From Gerris lacustris (lineage: Eukaryota > Arthropoda > Insecta > Hemiptera > Gerridae), in NCBI GenBank assembly GCA_951217055.1, contig OX578280.1:45325882-45389881 (forward strand): a stretch of 64,000 nt of DNA, written 5' to 3'. Numbering within the stretch: position 1 is the first letter of the stretch; each line of letters opens with the position of its first letter. Made by a program: the position numbers and the translations under genes. A model generated the notes under the pieces. That model was not told the DNA's origin and searched no databases. It worked only from the letters and a program-made list of their open reading frames with translations. This document shows positions 1 to 11,002 of the stretch, piece by piece.

Positions 1-89
1 AAACTGAAGAAGGGTGAATTGTTGTTAAAATAGTGCCTTTGTACAGGAATGTTAATTTGACTGGAGATTATGTCTTTCTAACTGCTTAC

Positions 90-183
90 CTGTAAACTCT
101 TTTCCTTTCATTTGGTTTTTGCGACGAAGTATTGGAGTAGAGCGAGATGGGAAGTACTTGTTAATCTTAAATAGGGCTATTAA
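90..183 (-). CDS. possible internal coding exon, unidentified
   Basis: On the minus strand this 94-bp stretch is open in one frame (31 codons plus one base). It is bounded by an acceptor-like AG (184-185, context TTAACAG) and a near-consensus donor (CAG|GTAAGC, intron beginning at 89). The encoded peptide is rich in basic residues and includes KYFPSRSTPILRRKN. An in-frame stop lies just upstream of the acceptor, so the reading needs splicing. I do not recognise the protein. It lies at the window edge with no partner exon visible. In AT-rich intronic DNA such a short open stretch with splice-like ends can arise by chance; the donor quality is the main support. Confidence 0.22.
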
Positions 184-189
184 CTGTTA

Positions 190-640
190 ATACACCCTAT
201 ACAAAAATTGAGGTGTATAAATGGCGTAATATGGATCCATGGTCCTGTCTAGTGGCTTTCTATTGTCGGAGAAACTGAAATTATTTCTTAAGTATTCGTT
301 AAAAAAAGTTTTGTTAATCGGCCTGTCTGCAATCACACTTCACCTCGTTATACAAAACCGATTTTAATCAAATTATTTTTATTCTCTTCCTTTCGACTGT
401 GCTTTACGACAAGACATTTCATTTAGCATTCGAAAGGACCTTCCATTTTAGCTTTCATTCAATAGTATAGCTAAATATCTGACCAAAATGAACCCATTTT
501 AAATTTTCATCTTTTTCGTTGCGACCCAACCGCGCCATTCTTTCGTCTTTGTATTGTAAACTTGACAGAATAAAGTACTATAACAAAGTCTAAAGGTGAC
601 AACATCTAAATTTAATTGTATTTATTTGCATCCAATTACA
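190..640. other. AT-rich non-coding stretch
   Basis: No long ORF, RNA gene or repeat shared with the rest of the window was found here. Confidence 0.5.
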
Positions 641-1000
641 TGAATATTTATCAATTTACTAAATTTAATAAGAGCAGACTGTTGAACTTATCAAGGGACC
701 AACTGCGGGCTACTTTTGATTAAATTAGATGAGTATTATAAAGATGTAGGCGTAAATAAATGTAGGTATGTGGACATGTGAAGAGAAAAAAGTGAGTGCA
801 GATGGTTGACAATTTTGCTACATTTATACTTTTATTCATGCAACAATTCAAAAATTTAGTAATAAAAGTAATTATTTAATTTTTTGGATTTAAAAAAGTG
901 GGGGTGGGAGGAATAAATTATGCATGCAGTAATGGGTTTTATACGCTTAACATCTTAGGACGCGAGGAAGCATGTGCCAAACTCATTGAATATTAATAAT
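640..1000. repeat. family A repeat, two rearranged fragments
   Basis: Positions 640-810 match, in minus orientation, the part of family A that contains 'gatgtaggcgtaaataaatg' and 'agcagactgttgaa' (compare 63300-63480). Positions 840-1000 match the end of the family in plus orientation (GCGAGGAAGCATGTGCCA). The two fragments face opposite ways, so the copy is rearranged. It has no coding capacity. Confidence 0.55.
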
Positions 1001-1039
1001 AACCATTTAATGCATATCAGCAATTTGGGTGACTAGTTT

Positions 1040-1955
1040 TTCTTTATTTGATATTGGCTCACCATAATTGTATATTTAAACAATTAATATGTCATTAACA
1101 CACCTTTTAACCGTTTTAAATTTAATCTAGGAGTAAAGAAAAGAGAATTAAAAAAAAATAAATAAATTGAGTAACCAGGTTTTGAGGTAAACCCCCTTTT
1201 ATACCCCTTGCAAGCTGGACTACAAGGAGTTTGTAGGGAGAGAAAATTTCCATGTTTTGTTGTACAACAATGCTTTTGGAAGGGTGGATTTCTGTGGTTC
1301 TCGACTAGGGTAGTGTGTTAGTGTGGTTTTGCGACGAGGCAAGTATGAAGAGATATTCAAGAGAAAGGGCTTGTTATGTCCAATATGTTGGAATACTGTG
1401 GTTTTCAACTAGTGGTAGAAGTGAGAGAGTTGTAGTGGAGTGGTTTTCTCAACTATTTGTCTGTTAAATCTCCCCCCCCCCCCTTTTCCTAAAACCTTGC
1501 CTCGTGTGGAACTCTGAAATACCCACGTGTGGAACTCTATAGCTCCACGTGTGTTAGGCATAATGTAAAGTTCTATCGCATCCTCTAACTCCTCAGGCTT
1601 CAAGCTAACACTTGAGGAATCTAAACTTTTCAGACCTTAAAACCTCTATAACTTCTATTACTGAAACTTTATACAAATATCAGGTTTATCACCAGGTACT
1701 CTTATAAACTTATTAATGAAGTACATCAGTTCAACACAGATAGACTACGAAAAAACCTGAAGATTAAAAAAAATAATTTCTTCGTATAATATAATTAGCT
1801 TTAGCTTCAGAACTAAACGAACGGTAAAAAGAAAGTTCTATTCTTCATCTAAATTCTCATTTAATGAATTTGAATTTACCCGAACTTAATTCTGTTTATT
1901 ATCCCCATTTTATGTATCCCAGGTATTTGTAATCAAATGGACTAAATTTATAATT
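1040..1955. other. AT-rich stretch with C12 tract
   Basis: No gene recognised. It holds a 12-base C tract (1472-1483). The minus-strand ORFs over 1220-1603 show no recognisable motif. 'CACGTGTGGAACTCT' and 'CCTCGTGTGGAACTCT' form a local direct repeat at about 1500-1540. Confidence 0.4.
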
Positions 1956-1957
1956 TT

Positions 1958-2490
1958 GCTTCCGAGCTTATCAAAGGTAACGGAAGCTATATGATTGAAG
2001 TGCGAAAACAAAATATTTTATGTCTCCAGACATGGGAAACATTTTTGGTCCCATGTCTATAATATGTTGGTCTGCCCACAATTTTTAAACCAAATTATCC
2101 GATTTTAATAAAATGTAGGTGGTAGGTTATAATTAGCCCATTGTTAGTTATTAGTCTTGTGTCCTTATTGGTAGCTCTTCCACGTACGTACAAACTTTCT
2201 TTCATTAACACCTAGGTATATTATCTTTAAAAGTTGTGTCGATTGTAGCCAACATATGGTCCCAAATTCATTTTTGAGTAATCTTATTCGTTAAAAAAAA
2301 AATAATTATGACAGATATAAAAATGGGGGAAGGGGAGGGGGGGGGGGGTATAATAAATTAGACAATAATGGTTTGTAATAGCATTAAATATATGTGAACA
2401 ACTTCATTAAATATATGTGATATGACTCGAGGAAGGCATGTGCCACAATAATTGGCAGAGTAGTTTTTAAATCCAACATTATTATTATTT
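1958..2490 (+). repeat. family A dispersed repeat, near full length
   Basis: Starts with TTCCGAGCTTATCAAAGG, continues through 'GATTTTAATAAAATGTAGG', a 'CCCATTGTT' block and a G12 tract (2337-2348), and ends with GAGGAAGGCATGTGCCACA and AATTGGCAGAG. The same order of blocks occurs at 15800-16200, 52490-53020, 60180-60600 and, inverted, at 10080-10480 and 63130-63660. It is non-coding, about 530 bp, and I cannot assign a superfamily. Confidence 0.65.
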
Positions 2491-2687
2491 TTTTAGAATA
2501 AGAGCTAATTCTATGGGATTTTTCTCTTTTCTATTTCACTTTGGGAAACGATCCTACTGTTTTGTATATTAAAGTTTGTCGAGATTATTTAGTAGTTTTG
2601 ACTCTACATATATACGGATAGCCAACCTCACAATAATAATATAGTATTTTTTTTTGTTTATTTATACTTGTTCAAAGTGATTTATTT

Positions 2688-2975
2688 ATTACAAGCTTTT
2701 ATTTAACTTATACAATGTTTGTATGTATGTATGTTCGGGTGAAATCTTGCAACTGAATTGTAAAACAATTATCCCCATCCGACTGAATTGAAATTTTGCA
2801 TTCAGTTTAGTTTGGATGACAATGCATGGTTAGCTAAGTGACGTCATTCTAATTCCAATATGGTGGACAGCCCAAGATGGTGGACTAGTTATTTTTTAAG
2901 GCCGCCCATGATATGGGTATCAAATGAAAAGGTTTGTTGAGAAAAATAAACACTTTTTTTTAAAGAAATTTTTTT
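2688..2975 (+). repeat. family C repeat, MITE-like
   Basis: Closely matches 45812-46085 in the same orientation. Shared blocks are GTTCGGGTGAAATCTTGCAA, AGCTAAGTGACGTCATTC, CCAAGATGGTGGACTA and ATATGGGTATCAAATGAAA. A terminal AAGCTTTTATTTAAC at the 5' side and its complement (AATAAAAGCTTGTATT) at the 3' side of the 46-kb copy suggest short terminal inverted repeats. A fragment of the 5' end lies inverted at 9505-9560. Confidence 0.65.
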
Positions 2976-2979
2976 TTAA

Positions 2980-3925
2980 TAAACTTATTTTATTATTTTT
3001 ACTATAAAATAGCTTTCAGTCCAAAATATAGATTCAACCCGTTAACATTCTTATCCTCTACTTATGTATATATACATATAATAAAACTGAATCTATATTA
3101 TTGTCAAAACATCACTGTACAAACATACACCATGAAGGTCTATTGAACAAGTCTGGGTTTTGTACACGTGCATTTGATATGATACATAATTCGAGTTTAA
3201 ACTCCCTGAGATTCGAACCATCATCAGACATGATTAATAAATTACTCTATTTTCAAGTGTGAGTTCGCGAGTTGCAGTTGCGAGTTGGTTATTGTTCACT
3301 TGGCTACACCAACCCCTTATAAATTTCACTAGAAAATGTAATTATTTATAATTAAATGTTTCTTTTCCTCAAAACCAATAAAATTATTTAAAAAATTAAG
3401 AAAATATCATTTTAAATTAAAAATCTTCTATTAAAGTAATGGAAGTTTTAAAGAAGAAAAAATTAACGACTAAGGGAATTTCTTTACTTAAGATTTAGCA
3501 ATGTTTGTAAAGGATTTTTTTGAACCTAAATGAAAAATGTATTAAAATTAGGGAAAACCATTTTGCTTGTTTTTCTTCAATTTTTTCCCCTGATTTTCCT
3601 TAAAAACTAATAAATCATACCTGATTTTGTTTTTTGTATTTTTTTATCTGTAACCTATGGTTTTGTTCCATGAACATATAATTCAAAACATTTCTTTCTT
3701 TAAATATATTTTTATTGAAGTAAATGTAATATTAAATTTGGCGCTTACTCTTGATTTCATTCTATATTCTATACATACATTCATTCTATATATTCATACA
3801 TTTCATTCTATATAGATTTTGATGGATCTAATAACTTTATTATTTGATTTTTTTTATTTAAGGAACTTCCGTAAGGTAGGTTCACAGTCGCAGCTAGCGG
3901 ATGGACACACGCGTATCCGCCTGTA
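2980..3925. other. AT-rich non-coding stretch
   Basis: Very AT-rich, with short tandem variants of CATTCTATA at about 3758-3815. No gene or shared repeat recognised. Confidence 0.5.
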
Positions 3926-3929
3926 TAGA

Positions 3930-4130
3930 TAACAATACGTTCATATTTTCTGGGACCTCGGATCGAAATCATATGAGAAAGTTAGTCAGAGCTATAAAAA
4001 TAACCTCTCCCCGGTGGGCAATCGAACTTGGCCTCTCCCCGTCCGCTTTTAAAGTTATTTTCTCCGGGAAAACGACTTATATCGGTTGATTCGCATTTAA
4101 ATGGACTAACCTACATTATAGAATTATTTA
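3930..4130 (-). repeat. family B repeat with B-box-like core
   Basis: Reverse complement of the unit at 26256-26450, 27822-27950 and 28190-28330: ATTTAAATGCGAATC, a CGTTTTCCCGG-type block, and a core reading AAGTTCGATTGCCCACC on the minus strand. The core resembles a Pol III B box (GGTTCGANTCC), but no convincing A box is present. The plus-strand 62-codon ORF over it is probably fortuitous. Confidence 0.5.
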
Positions 4131-4404
4131 ATCAAAATCGTCGGAACCCATTTTGAGTTTTTTTTTTTGTAGCAACACAAATTTTTGGCTAAAATTCATT
4201 TATCAATCTCGTTTCGAAATATGAATTTCTGCCAATACGATTGACCTATATTTTTTAAAGACCTCTTTTTTTGACTTGGAAAATCTTAGAACGTGTAAAT
4301 TCATCAAAATATCAAAATTGACTTTTCGCTTTATCATAATACCTTCTCTTTATTTATTATACTAGGTATATGAAAAAGTAAAAAAAACCTTTTGTTATAA
4401 TTTT

Positions 4405-5072
4405 TAGGGTCCGTAGGCAAAACCAAGGACCCTTATATTTTCCTGCGTGTGTCTGTCCGTCCTTCCTGTCGCCTGCTCTCACGGCTACACCTTTTGTCCG
4501 ATCACTTTGAAATTTGGCATGTATGTGTCTTGTACCTGCCCACATATTTTAAAAATATAGCGAATTAAAAAAAAAAATTTTTTTCAAAACAATTAGGGTA
4601 AAAAAACCTTAAGGGTTAACACTTTTTTTTTTTTTTTTTGACACCGTGAGGGGTACCATATGAAGGGTACGTCGAGCTGATTACAAAAATATATAATTCT
4701 TTGCTTATAACTTTGATAGGGCGAGCGTAGGCAAGTTTGAAGTGGGTGTGAAACGTGTCCCCCCCCCCCTTCTATCTCGCTTATGTGAAGTGCAAAAAAT
4801 CTGAAAAAATTCCTGAACATTCTTCGACCAAAAGTAAAGATACCACTTTTGGAAATTTCGAAAAAAATATTATTTAATTTTTTATTGAAAAAATATGTTT
4901 TTTTTATAACTATGGTCTTTTCGATGTATTTATATGGTTGTAGTCCGGTTCAGTGGCAAAAAAATACTTTATTAGAAGTTTGTTTATGTGTTTTGAGAAT
5001 ATCAGACCCATAGGATAGTTCAAAGTAAGCGTTTTAGCATTTTAAAAAACACCATCAATAGGGTACTACTTA
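4405..5072 (+). repeat. family D TIR repeat, copy 1
   Basis: Begins AGGGTCCGTAGGCAAAACC and matches the reverse complement of 53850-54482 over most of its length, including the CTGTCGCCTGCTC and GGTACGTCGAGCTGATTACA blocks. It contains a C11 tract (4759-4769). The distal end has diverged from the TIR seen in the other copy. ORFs on either strand contain no known domain and are broken differently in the two copies, so I read it as a non-coding MITE. Confidence 0.65.
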
Positions 5073-5950
5073 AACGATACAGTGTTGCCTCGCTGTGTGC
5101 TGAATAGCACACACTTGACCTGTTTATTTATAAGTTTATGTGTACGAACTCTATTTTATATTTTAACTGTTGAGATAAAGAATTTGGACAAACACAATTG
5201 TTTATGAGATATTTCAAGTAAATTAAAGGTTTTTGGTTTTTTTTTACGGAAATTGAATAAGTTAAAAATGTTTTGTTTTCAAAAACTCAATAAAGATTTA
5301 ATCAATTTGATAATATATCCAAGAATTTATAATTTCAAAATTTTATTTTGAAAAATGTTCTTTATTGTTTGTTACATTTTTTAAAAATTAAATAGCTTTT
5401 CTCCTTCATAGGATCCAAGGTTTATTTCGATGTAAAAAATGAGACTGCAAGAATGAAAGAGAGTTTTTCAAAACAGGGCAGTAAATTGGGGAAGGTTTGA
5501 CTTGAAGCTATAGACATTTTCATAGCTTATCAGTGTTTTACTATTTAGCATGATAGTGTGGGTGTGGGTATGACATACCCAACCCGACACTGCAGGGTTA
5601 AATTTCTTGATTTTAGAAGAAAATCAAGAAATTTAACCTTGTATGCAATTTGACATGTATGTCAAATTTCATTTAAATTGGCCCAGAAATTGGCTTGTAC
5701 TTTTTTCACGGTCTACAGACAGACATTTTTTCAAAACAATTTATTTGAACTCAGTGAACCTTAAAATGTGTAAATCAATCAAAATCTCCTAATCGAATTT
5801 TTTCGCCGTCAATAACCTTCCCATTTATAATAAACTACGTATGTACCTACACGTGGAAAAAAAGCATGCGAATACACGATGCTTGTTACAAGCATGAGTG
5901 CCCATGCCTTGGCCATTAGTTAATTCTACCCTCTCTTCCCCTTCTAGTAG
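5073..5950. other. AT-rich stretch with a perfect hairpin
   Basis: Contains a 19-bp perfect inverted repeat with a 5-base loop at 5596-5638 (AAATTTCTTGATTTT / AAAATCAAGAAATTT). Positions about 5690-5850 carry a decayed copy of a dispersed motif also present near 4260-4350, 9960-10060 and 26030-26060 ('acgtgtaaattcatcaaaat'). No gene recognised. Confidence 0.45.
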
Positions 5951-5954
5951 CTAC

Positions 5955-6182
5955 TCATGCTGTAATATCAAGCTCTGGCATGTTGTAAGAATAATCTGGT
6001 GGTTTCCTGCGTATATGATATACTTTTGTCGAGCTGCCTGCAGCATGCTGTAACAAAGCGCCTTGTTCACGTGACCATTCATAGTTACACTGCTTTACTT
6101 CACGAGGATATCTGGTTGTATTAAGCCTCCAGTCGTCTAAATAACGTCTGTAAATTAGTGCAGCACATAAATTCCTTGCGAC
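5955..6182 (-). CDS. candidate 3'-terminal exon, unidentified protein
   Basis: A minus-strand open stretch of 75 codons ends in TGA (5957-5955). Its composition is balanced and protein-like, unlike the Lys/Asn/Ile/Phe-rich chance ORFs nearby: it starts near NLCAALIYRRYLDDWR, continues with QCNYEWSREQGALLQHAAG and ends PPDYSYNMPELDITA. The LCAALIY start followed by basic residues would fit the end of a membrane helix leading into a cytosolic tail, but that is inference. An in-frame stop (6185-6183) precedes it and coincides with a possible AG acceptor. The acceptor has a weak pyrimidine tract and no clear polyadenylation signal follows. I do not recognise the family. Confidence 0.4.
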   Translation of the reverse strand, partial: VARNLCAALIYRRYLDDWRLNTTRYPREVKQCNYEWSREQGALLQHAAGSSTKVYHIRRKPPDYSYNMPELDITA

Positions 6183-6189
6183 CTACCAT

Positions 6190-6831
6190 ATGACCCACTG
6201 GGAACTGAACTTGTGGTACTTTAGACCTGTTTTGATTCCTGTATGGTTACATTTATTTTTATTCAATATTAAACTTGCGGAGAAGGTTGAAATTTAGCTG
6301 GTACTATCAGTAAGCTACTTTCAAAAAACCATCCATATTTAAAGGTATAGGTGTTTATAATAATAAAAATAAAAGTGTACATGGGGAAGTAATGGACGCA
6401 GTTATTGTGACAGGAATCACAGGATCAATAATTACAAGATAAAAAGAACTTTTTATATATGTACTACGTTTTTATATTTTCTGTCATAAATTTGAAACCC
6501 GTCAAAATGAAGATTGTAATTATGGTATATGTCAAAACAAAAAAAATAACGCGGATTTTTTCCGAACTAACTTTCGATACAGTAAAATTTGCTGAAAACG
6601 AATTAAATTCTACTGAAAGATGGCTAAAAGTATTAAAATAATGCATTGTCATCGTGTTCTGAGCTATTCTAAAAGTTTCAAATGTCTAGCTACTCAGGAA
6701 GTTAGTTAAAACTCGATTGCAAGATTTGTGCTGGATAAACAAACAAGAAAGCAAGCTAATGAAAACGTAGTAAAAATGGGCTAAGTTAGACGAACCGTCC
6801 AAAACTCCCTTAAATCGGAGAAGTAGTCTAT
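6190..6831. other. non-coding, nothing recognised
   Basis: The two ORFs over 6459-6652 lie on opposite strands of the same AT-rich DNA and show no motif. No repeat link to the rest of the window was seen. Confidence 0.45.
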
Positions 6832-7210
6832 AGCGGACCTCACACGGTCAATATAATTTCCTTCAATATATTGAGTCAATATATTGAAGGAAGAAATTAT
6901 ATTGATCGTGTGAGGTCCGCTTGAAGGTTTGTTTTGGAAAAAGCTTTCACGAGTTGCCACTGACAGCGCTAAAATAGGACCAAATATTGACGGAGCTTCA
7001 ATAAAAATCAAATAATTTTTATTTTTATTGAAGGTCCGTCAATATATTGACAACGACAAATATTTCTTCAATAAACCCCTCACACGGTCAATATATTGAC
7101 AGAAATCAAATATTGAGTCAATATATTGACCGTGTCGGCGGACCTCACACGGTCAATATATTGACTCAATATTTGATTTCTGTCAATATATTGACCGTGT
7201 GAGGTCCGCT
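6832..7210. mobile_element. nested palindromic MITE
   Basis: The outer ends are exact inverted copies: AGCGGACCTCACACGGTCAA at the left and TTGACCGTGTGAGGTCCGCT at the right, flanked on both sides by TAT. The left end is itself a palindrome (6832-6921). The right part contains a perfect ~58-bp inverted repeat (7078-7135 and 7147-7204) around CGGCGGACCTC. The motif TCAATATATTGA recurs through the element. It has no coding capacity. The simplest reading is a foldback MITE that inserted into, or recombined with, a copy of itself. Confidence 0.75.
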
Positions 7211-8496
7211 TATGATGTGGCGATCTTTAAATGCCGCGACAGGCCGAAAGACGGACACGATATCTAAAAAAAATGTCAGTCTTGGAACTTTGATTTTGGA
7301 GACATAAACCTACGTCCATTCTTCAAAATCATGTATATGACAAAGAGGTTTGCAGGAATAGATTCGATTGAAGAGATAAACAATTAGAATTGCTACGTTA
7401 AACTATAACTAGACATGAAGATCTTGAAAATCTATGAAAGTACACTTAATGAAAAGATGCCCGACTTGTTTTCTAAGTTAATTTTAATGCTTTCCTAATA
7501 AAATACGAGCAGCCTGCTCAACAAACTTTTAGCAATACATAATGAAGTCTTTCTAAAATTAGTTAACGGGTTTCAAAACAGCTTAATAAAATTCAGATCA
7601 AGTAATTTTCCAATTATGTTTGAACTGACAGTAAAAAACTATGCCATCAACACATAAGGAAATTACTTGATTTACTTAATGGGTAATGAACATATTTTTA
7701 CTAGATCAAAAGTTTTTCAAGTTGTTTGTAGTGGGACGATTTTGATGAGATTTGGCATACATGTTTAAAAAAAGTATCCCAATTATTTTGTCTATTTCAA
7801 TCATTTAACCTTATAAAGTTTTATTCCTAGAAAAATTTAGTAGTTTTTGAGTTAATGATGAAAATAAATCTCATTTTGCTGAAAATCGAAAACGAAAGTA
7901 AACAAAAAGCTGTTGAAGACTATTTAAATATGTTTAAAATAGTCTGCTAATTAATTTATGGCAAATAACTTCCTCGCTCCTATTATTGAATGAATGGTCA
8001 CATAAGATTTGGATCTGTTTAAATTCTCAGAGGGTTATAACTTATAACTTATAACGTATAAATTTTTACATATTAAAATAGATATTTTATACTTATCAAA
8101 ATAAAAAAAAAAAAAATAAAATAAAAATATATTAGCTAAGCCTATTGTCCGTTCTGAAAAAGAAGTTATTCAAATTATGGCAGCGCACGTTATTGAGAGT
8201 GTACGCCGTATGCTACAAGACTAATATTTGCTTTTTAAATACAAAATAAATTCGAAGGGTGTGAATTTAAATACAAAATAAAACCAAAAGTGTGGGCTAA
8301 AAGAAGTTTGACTGTATGTACTAATTTATAAAAAGGTGATATTTACACTTTGAATTTAATTCAGTATGCAGTTGCACAAAATCCCGGTTAAAATTTAGTT
8401 AGTTTTCTATTGCAAGTAAATTCTTTGACACAATAGTATTGTCTCCAAAATGGGACTGGTCAAAAATCGGTTCAATAGAACAGCAGAAAATTCAGG
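7211..8496. other. non-coding, decayed repeat fragments
   Basis: Positions 7940-8000 carry a minus-orientation family A end (ATAACTTCCTCGC). Around 7720-7800 there is a decayed 'gattttgatgagatttggcatacatg' motif shared with 26130. A short TTATAACTTATAAC repeat lies at 8035-8060. No gene recognised. Confidence 0.4.
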
Positions 8497-8612
8497 AACA
8501 CGAACCGAAAAACTTGCAGAGCATTGGTCTCTGCGCAAGCGTAGGCTAAGGTGTGCATATCAGACCGGCAATACGCTGAGACCAATGCTCTGCTGATTAC
8601 TCGATTCGTGTT
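8497..8612. repeat. imperfect hairpin repeat
   Basis: CAGAGCATTGGTCTCTGCG (8517 onward) is mirrored by CGCTGAGACCAATGCTCTG (ending 8592), and the flanks ACACGAACCGA / TCGATTCGTGT extend the arms. A related sequence, with GCAGAGACCAAATGCTC, lies at 41641-41715, so this is a small dispersed foldback. Confidence 0.5.
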
Positions 8613-8619
8613 GTCCAAT

Positions 8620-9500
8620 CTGGACAATGATTTAAGGTCCATTTTTCGTCATTCCTTGTCTAGTTAGTGTTCATTGGCAGTCTAACTAGTATCTAAATTT
8701 TAAGACAAGTGAAACGTTGCTTCAACTCTTACAAGTTGGCTTTGATCTAGACAAAACAATGTAAAGTCAGCAAGGAAGCAACTTAATCTCGTGAAACTCT
8801 TAGATTAAGTTCAACATCAAAGGACTATACACCTTACAAACTAACTTGGCTTAGCTACCATCTGGTTCAATTTCACTTCAAACTTCCTTGAGAAAGCTTT
8901 GTTCGAGTTTGTCTTACCGATTTATTTTTTGTTTATAATTATGTTGGAGAGTATATTTTAGTTATATACATTTTATATTTACCTATGATAATAATAACAG
9001 TAACATGTTACATAGTGTACCTATTCTCTTAGCATTTAGTTGACTTTTGTTCTGTACTTTTATTCGTTCTCAGTGCTTACTCTGTTAAGATGGTAAAAGA
9101 ATGAGGGACGGGGCCTAGATGGGCGAGGATCGCAAGTGTACTGGGTTTTGTATTGAAGAGGACGAGTCTACTGTAAATACTCCCCATTTGCCTTTTTGTA
9201 GTCTCGGTTTCAATCAATCCTGTTAACAGATCCTACTCTTCGCTGCGTTCCAACGCCTTGAATTTTAACAATTCACTTTTTCTTCCTTCTCAACTTTTCC
9301 CATTTAAACTTCACCAGAAATACGCCTTAAAAAGGTTAGCTTATTTCAATTCTTCTTCTTCAAGCGATAACTTTTATGTTTTTCAACAGAATTTGATCAC
9401 TTCAAGAAAACAATAAACTTTAAATGATTGAAATAGTTAAACAAAAGAAAATCACAGTTTAGTTGAGAATGCGAAACAATGAAAAAAGAATGAAAAATTC
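8620..9500. other. non-coding, nothing recognised
   Basis: Moderately AT-rich with a slightly more GC-rich patch at 9100-9250. No open frame with recognisable motifs and no shared repeat found. Confidence 0.4.
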
Positions 9501-9504
9501 AGTT

Positions 9505-9602
9505 GAAAGTTTTGACCCGAACATACAAACAAACATTGCAAGTTAAATAAAAGCTTGTAATAATAATTGCCTGCATCTTCAGGCAATTATTATTACAAGC
9601 TC
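9505..9602. repeat. family C fragment ending in perfect hairpin
   Basis: Positions 9505-9560 are the inverted 5' end of family C. They run into a 22-bp inverted repeat (TTGTAATAATAATTGCCTG / CAGGCAATTATTATTACAA, 9552-9601) with a six-base loop, so the AAGCTT terminus is mirrored. Confidence 0.5.
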
Positions 9603-9604
9603 GA

Positions 9605-10075
9605 GAGGAGGCGAAATTTTGCAAAACCTGGTAGTTGTTTTTAATTTATACCCTTTAGACCAGTTGAACTTAAAATAATAAGGAGAAAAGGGTAATTTAA
9701 GAAGAATTTCCTTAATAAGAATTGATCAGGGTGGGTTTTTGAAGGAATGTTGTGCTAAAAAGTGAGATATTCTAGGTTAGCCCCTAGGTAATATTAGAAC
9801 TGGCTAAGAAGGCTAAGAAAATAAAAATTCGGTCCGAAAATTTTGAACAAAAACTTCTATTTTATATATGATTATGAGAAAGTTTATTAAGTAACTTACA
9901 ATTAAGTTAATTTATTTAATATCTAATTTAATTAATTTATTGTTAAATATATTTTTTTTTTTAAAAATCAAAACATGTAAAACAATCAAAATCTCAAAAC
10001 CAAATTTTTGCGCCATCACAATATTTACATAGCACCATCTCTAATACATGCTACGTATATGAGAAAATAAACATA
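9605..10075. other. AT-rich non-coding stretch
   Basis: Nothing recognised except a decayed 'catgtaaaacaatcaaaatctcaaaacc' motif at 9970-10005, shared with 5765 and 26030. Confidence 0.4.
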
Positions 10076-10077
10076 GA

Positions 10078-10490
10078 CTGCCAATTGGTGTGGCACATAG
10101 CTTCCTCGCATCCTATCACGTACTTTATTGATTTTATACTTTTACAATCCATTATTGTCTAATTTGTTTAATTGTTTCCCTCGTTTTTTTGATCTGTCAA
10201 AATTGTTTGGATTTTTTAAACAAATTAAAGTATCAATTTAGTAAAAGTTAAAGAGTGCAGACGGGTCAAATTAATCTAGGCCTATCTGCGGACTACTTTC
10301 AATAAACTTTAAACGTTTCATAAAAATCAGATAAGTACTTTTGAAGCTATAGGTGTAAATAATAATGTTAATGTATGTTCGTGCGCATGTGGAAGAGAAA
10401 CAAATTAGCGCAGAAGGTTGAAACTTATATGGGTGGGACCAAGCTCGGAAGCAAAATAATATAAATGAGTAATTCTGCCTGCATTGAACC
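10078..10490 (-). repeat. family A dispersed repeat, inverted copy
   Basis: GCCAATTGGTGTGGCACATA and GCTTCCTCGC at the left, then GAGTGCAGACGGGTCAA, then GAAGCTATAGGTGTAAATAA and GGTTGAAACTTATATGGG. The block order is that of 63130-63490 and the reverse complement of 52590-53010. The minus-strand ORF inside is a product of the repeat. Confidence 0.6.
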
Positions 10491-10556
10491 ATTTAATTTA
10501 ATAATAAAATTATTTCTGATTTATTGACATTTAAATTAACTTAATTTTGTTTTCAG

Positions 10557-10631
10557 GTAGCTGATTGTCGAGTAAAGAGAATCTTGTATGGGAAAGGAAG
10601 CTGGAGGATGTTCACTAGTCTACATGAAAAG
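10557..10631 (+). CDS. candidate 75-bp internal exon, unidentified
   Basis: A pyrimidine-rich acceptor (TTTTGTTTTCAG, ending 10556) and a consensus-like donor (AAG|GTAAAT, intron from 10632) bracket exactly 75 bp, open in only one of the three frames. The 25-residue product reads VADCRVKRILYGKGSWRM then FTSLHEK, which is protein-like. The exon length keeps phase 0. I do not recognise the family, and no neighbouring exon with the same support was found within several kb, so it would sit in a gene with long introns. Confidence 0.35.
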
Positions 10632-10634
10632 GTA

Positions 10635-11000
10635 AATTAATATCAAATTACATTGTGATTGTTTAGGTCCTGGTGCGTCATCTGGTATATAAATGTAAAA
10701 AAAGCCTCTACTCGACCTGTTTTTTTTATTTAGTTACAATCAATCATTCCGTGTTTGATCACTGTTTTAAATCTTTTAAACCTCACTACAACATTCTTGT
10801 TGTTATAGTATCGGTGCAATTTGACATAGTTACCAATTTCTTCAAATGTTACTAAGTCTGTGGCGCAACAGCCTGCTGGAGACCTAGGCCTGTCAATGGG
10901 CTTACACAGCTATATATGTAATGGAAGACAAGGGTTTAGTGTGTCGCTCCGTTAGCTTTATAAACCTTAAAATTGGCATTCCACTTAGTCATTTGTTCAG
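10635..11000. other. non-coding, nothing recognised
   Basis: AT-rich. The 60-codon ORF at 10673-10855 has no motif and begins just inside the putative intron of the exon ending at 10631. Confidence 0.4.
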
Positions 11001-11002
11001 CA

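Noticed and set aside
4593..4820. Possible protein encoded by family D (also 53929-54189)
   Set aside because: The two copies are homologous as DNA, but their ORFs do not share a conserved frame, and a poly-C/poly-K stretch interrupts one.
7078..7204. CRISPR-like or tandem array
   Set aside because: The repeats are inverted palindromic arms of a MITE, without regular spacers; the DNA is eukaryotic.
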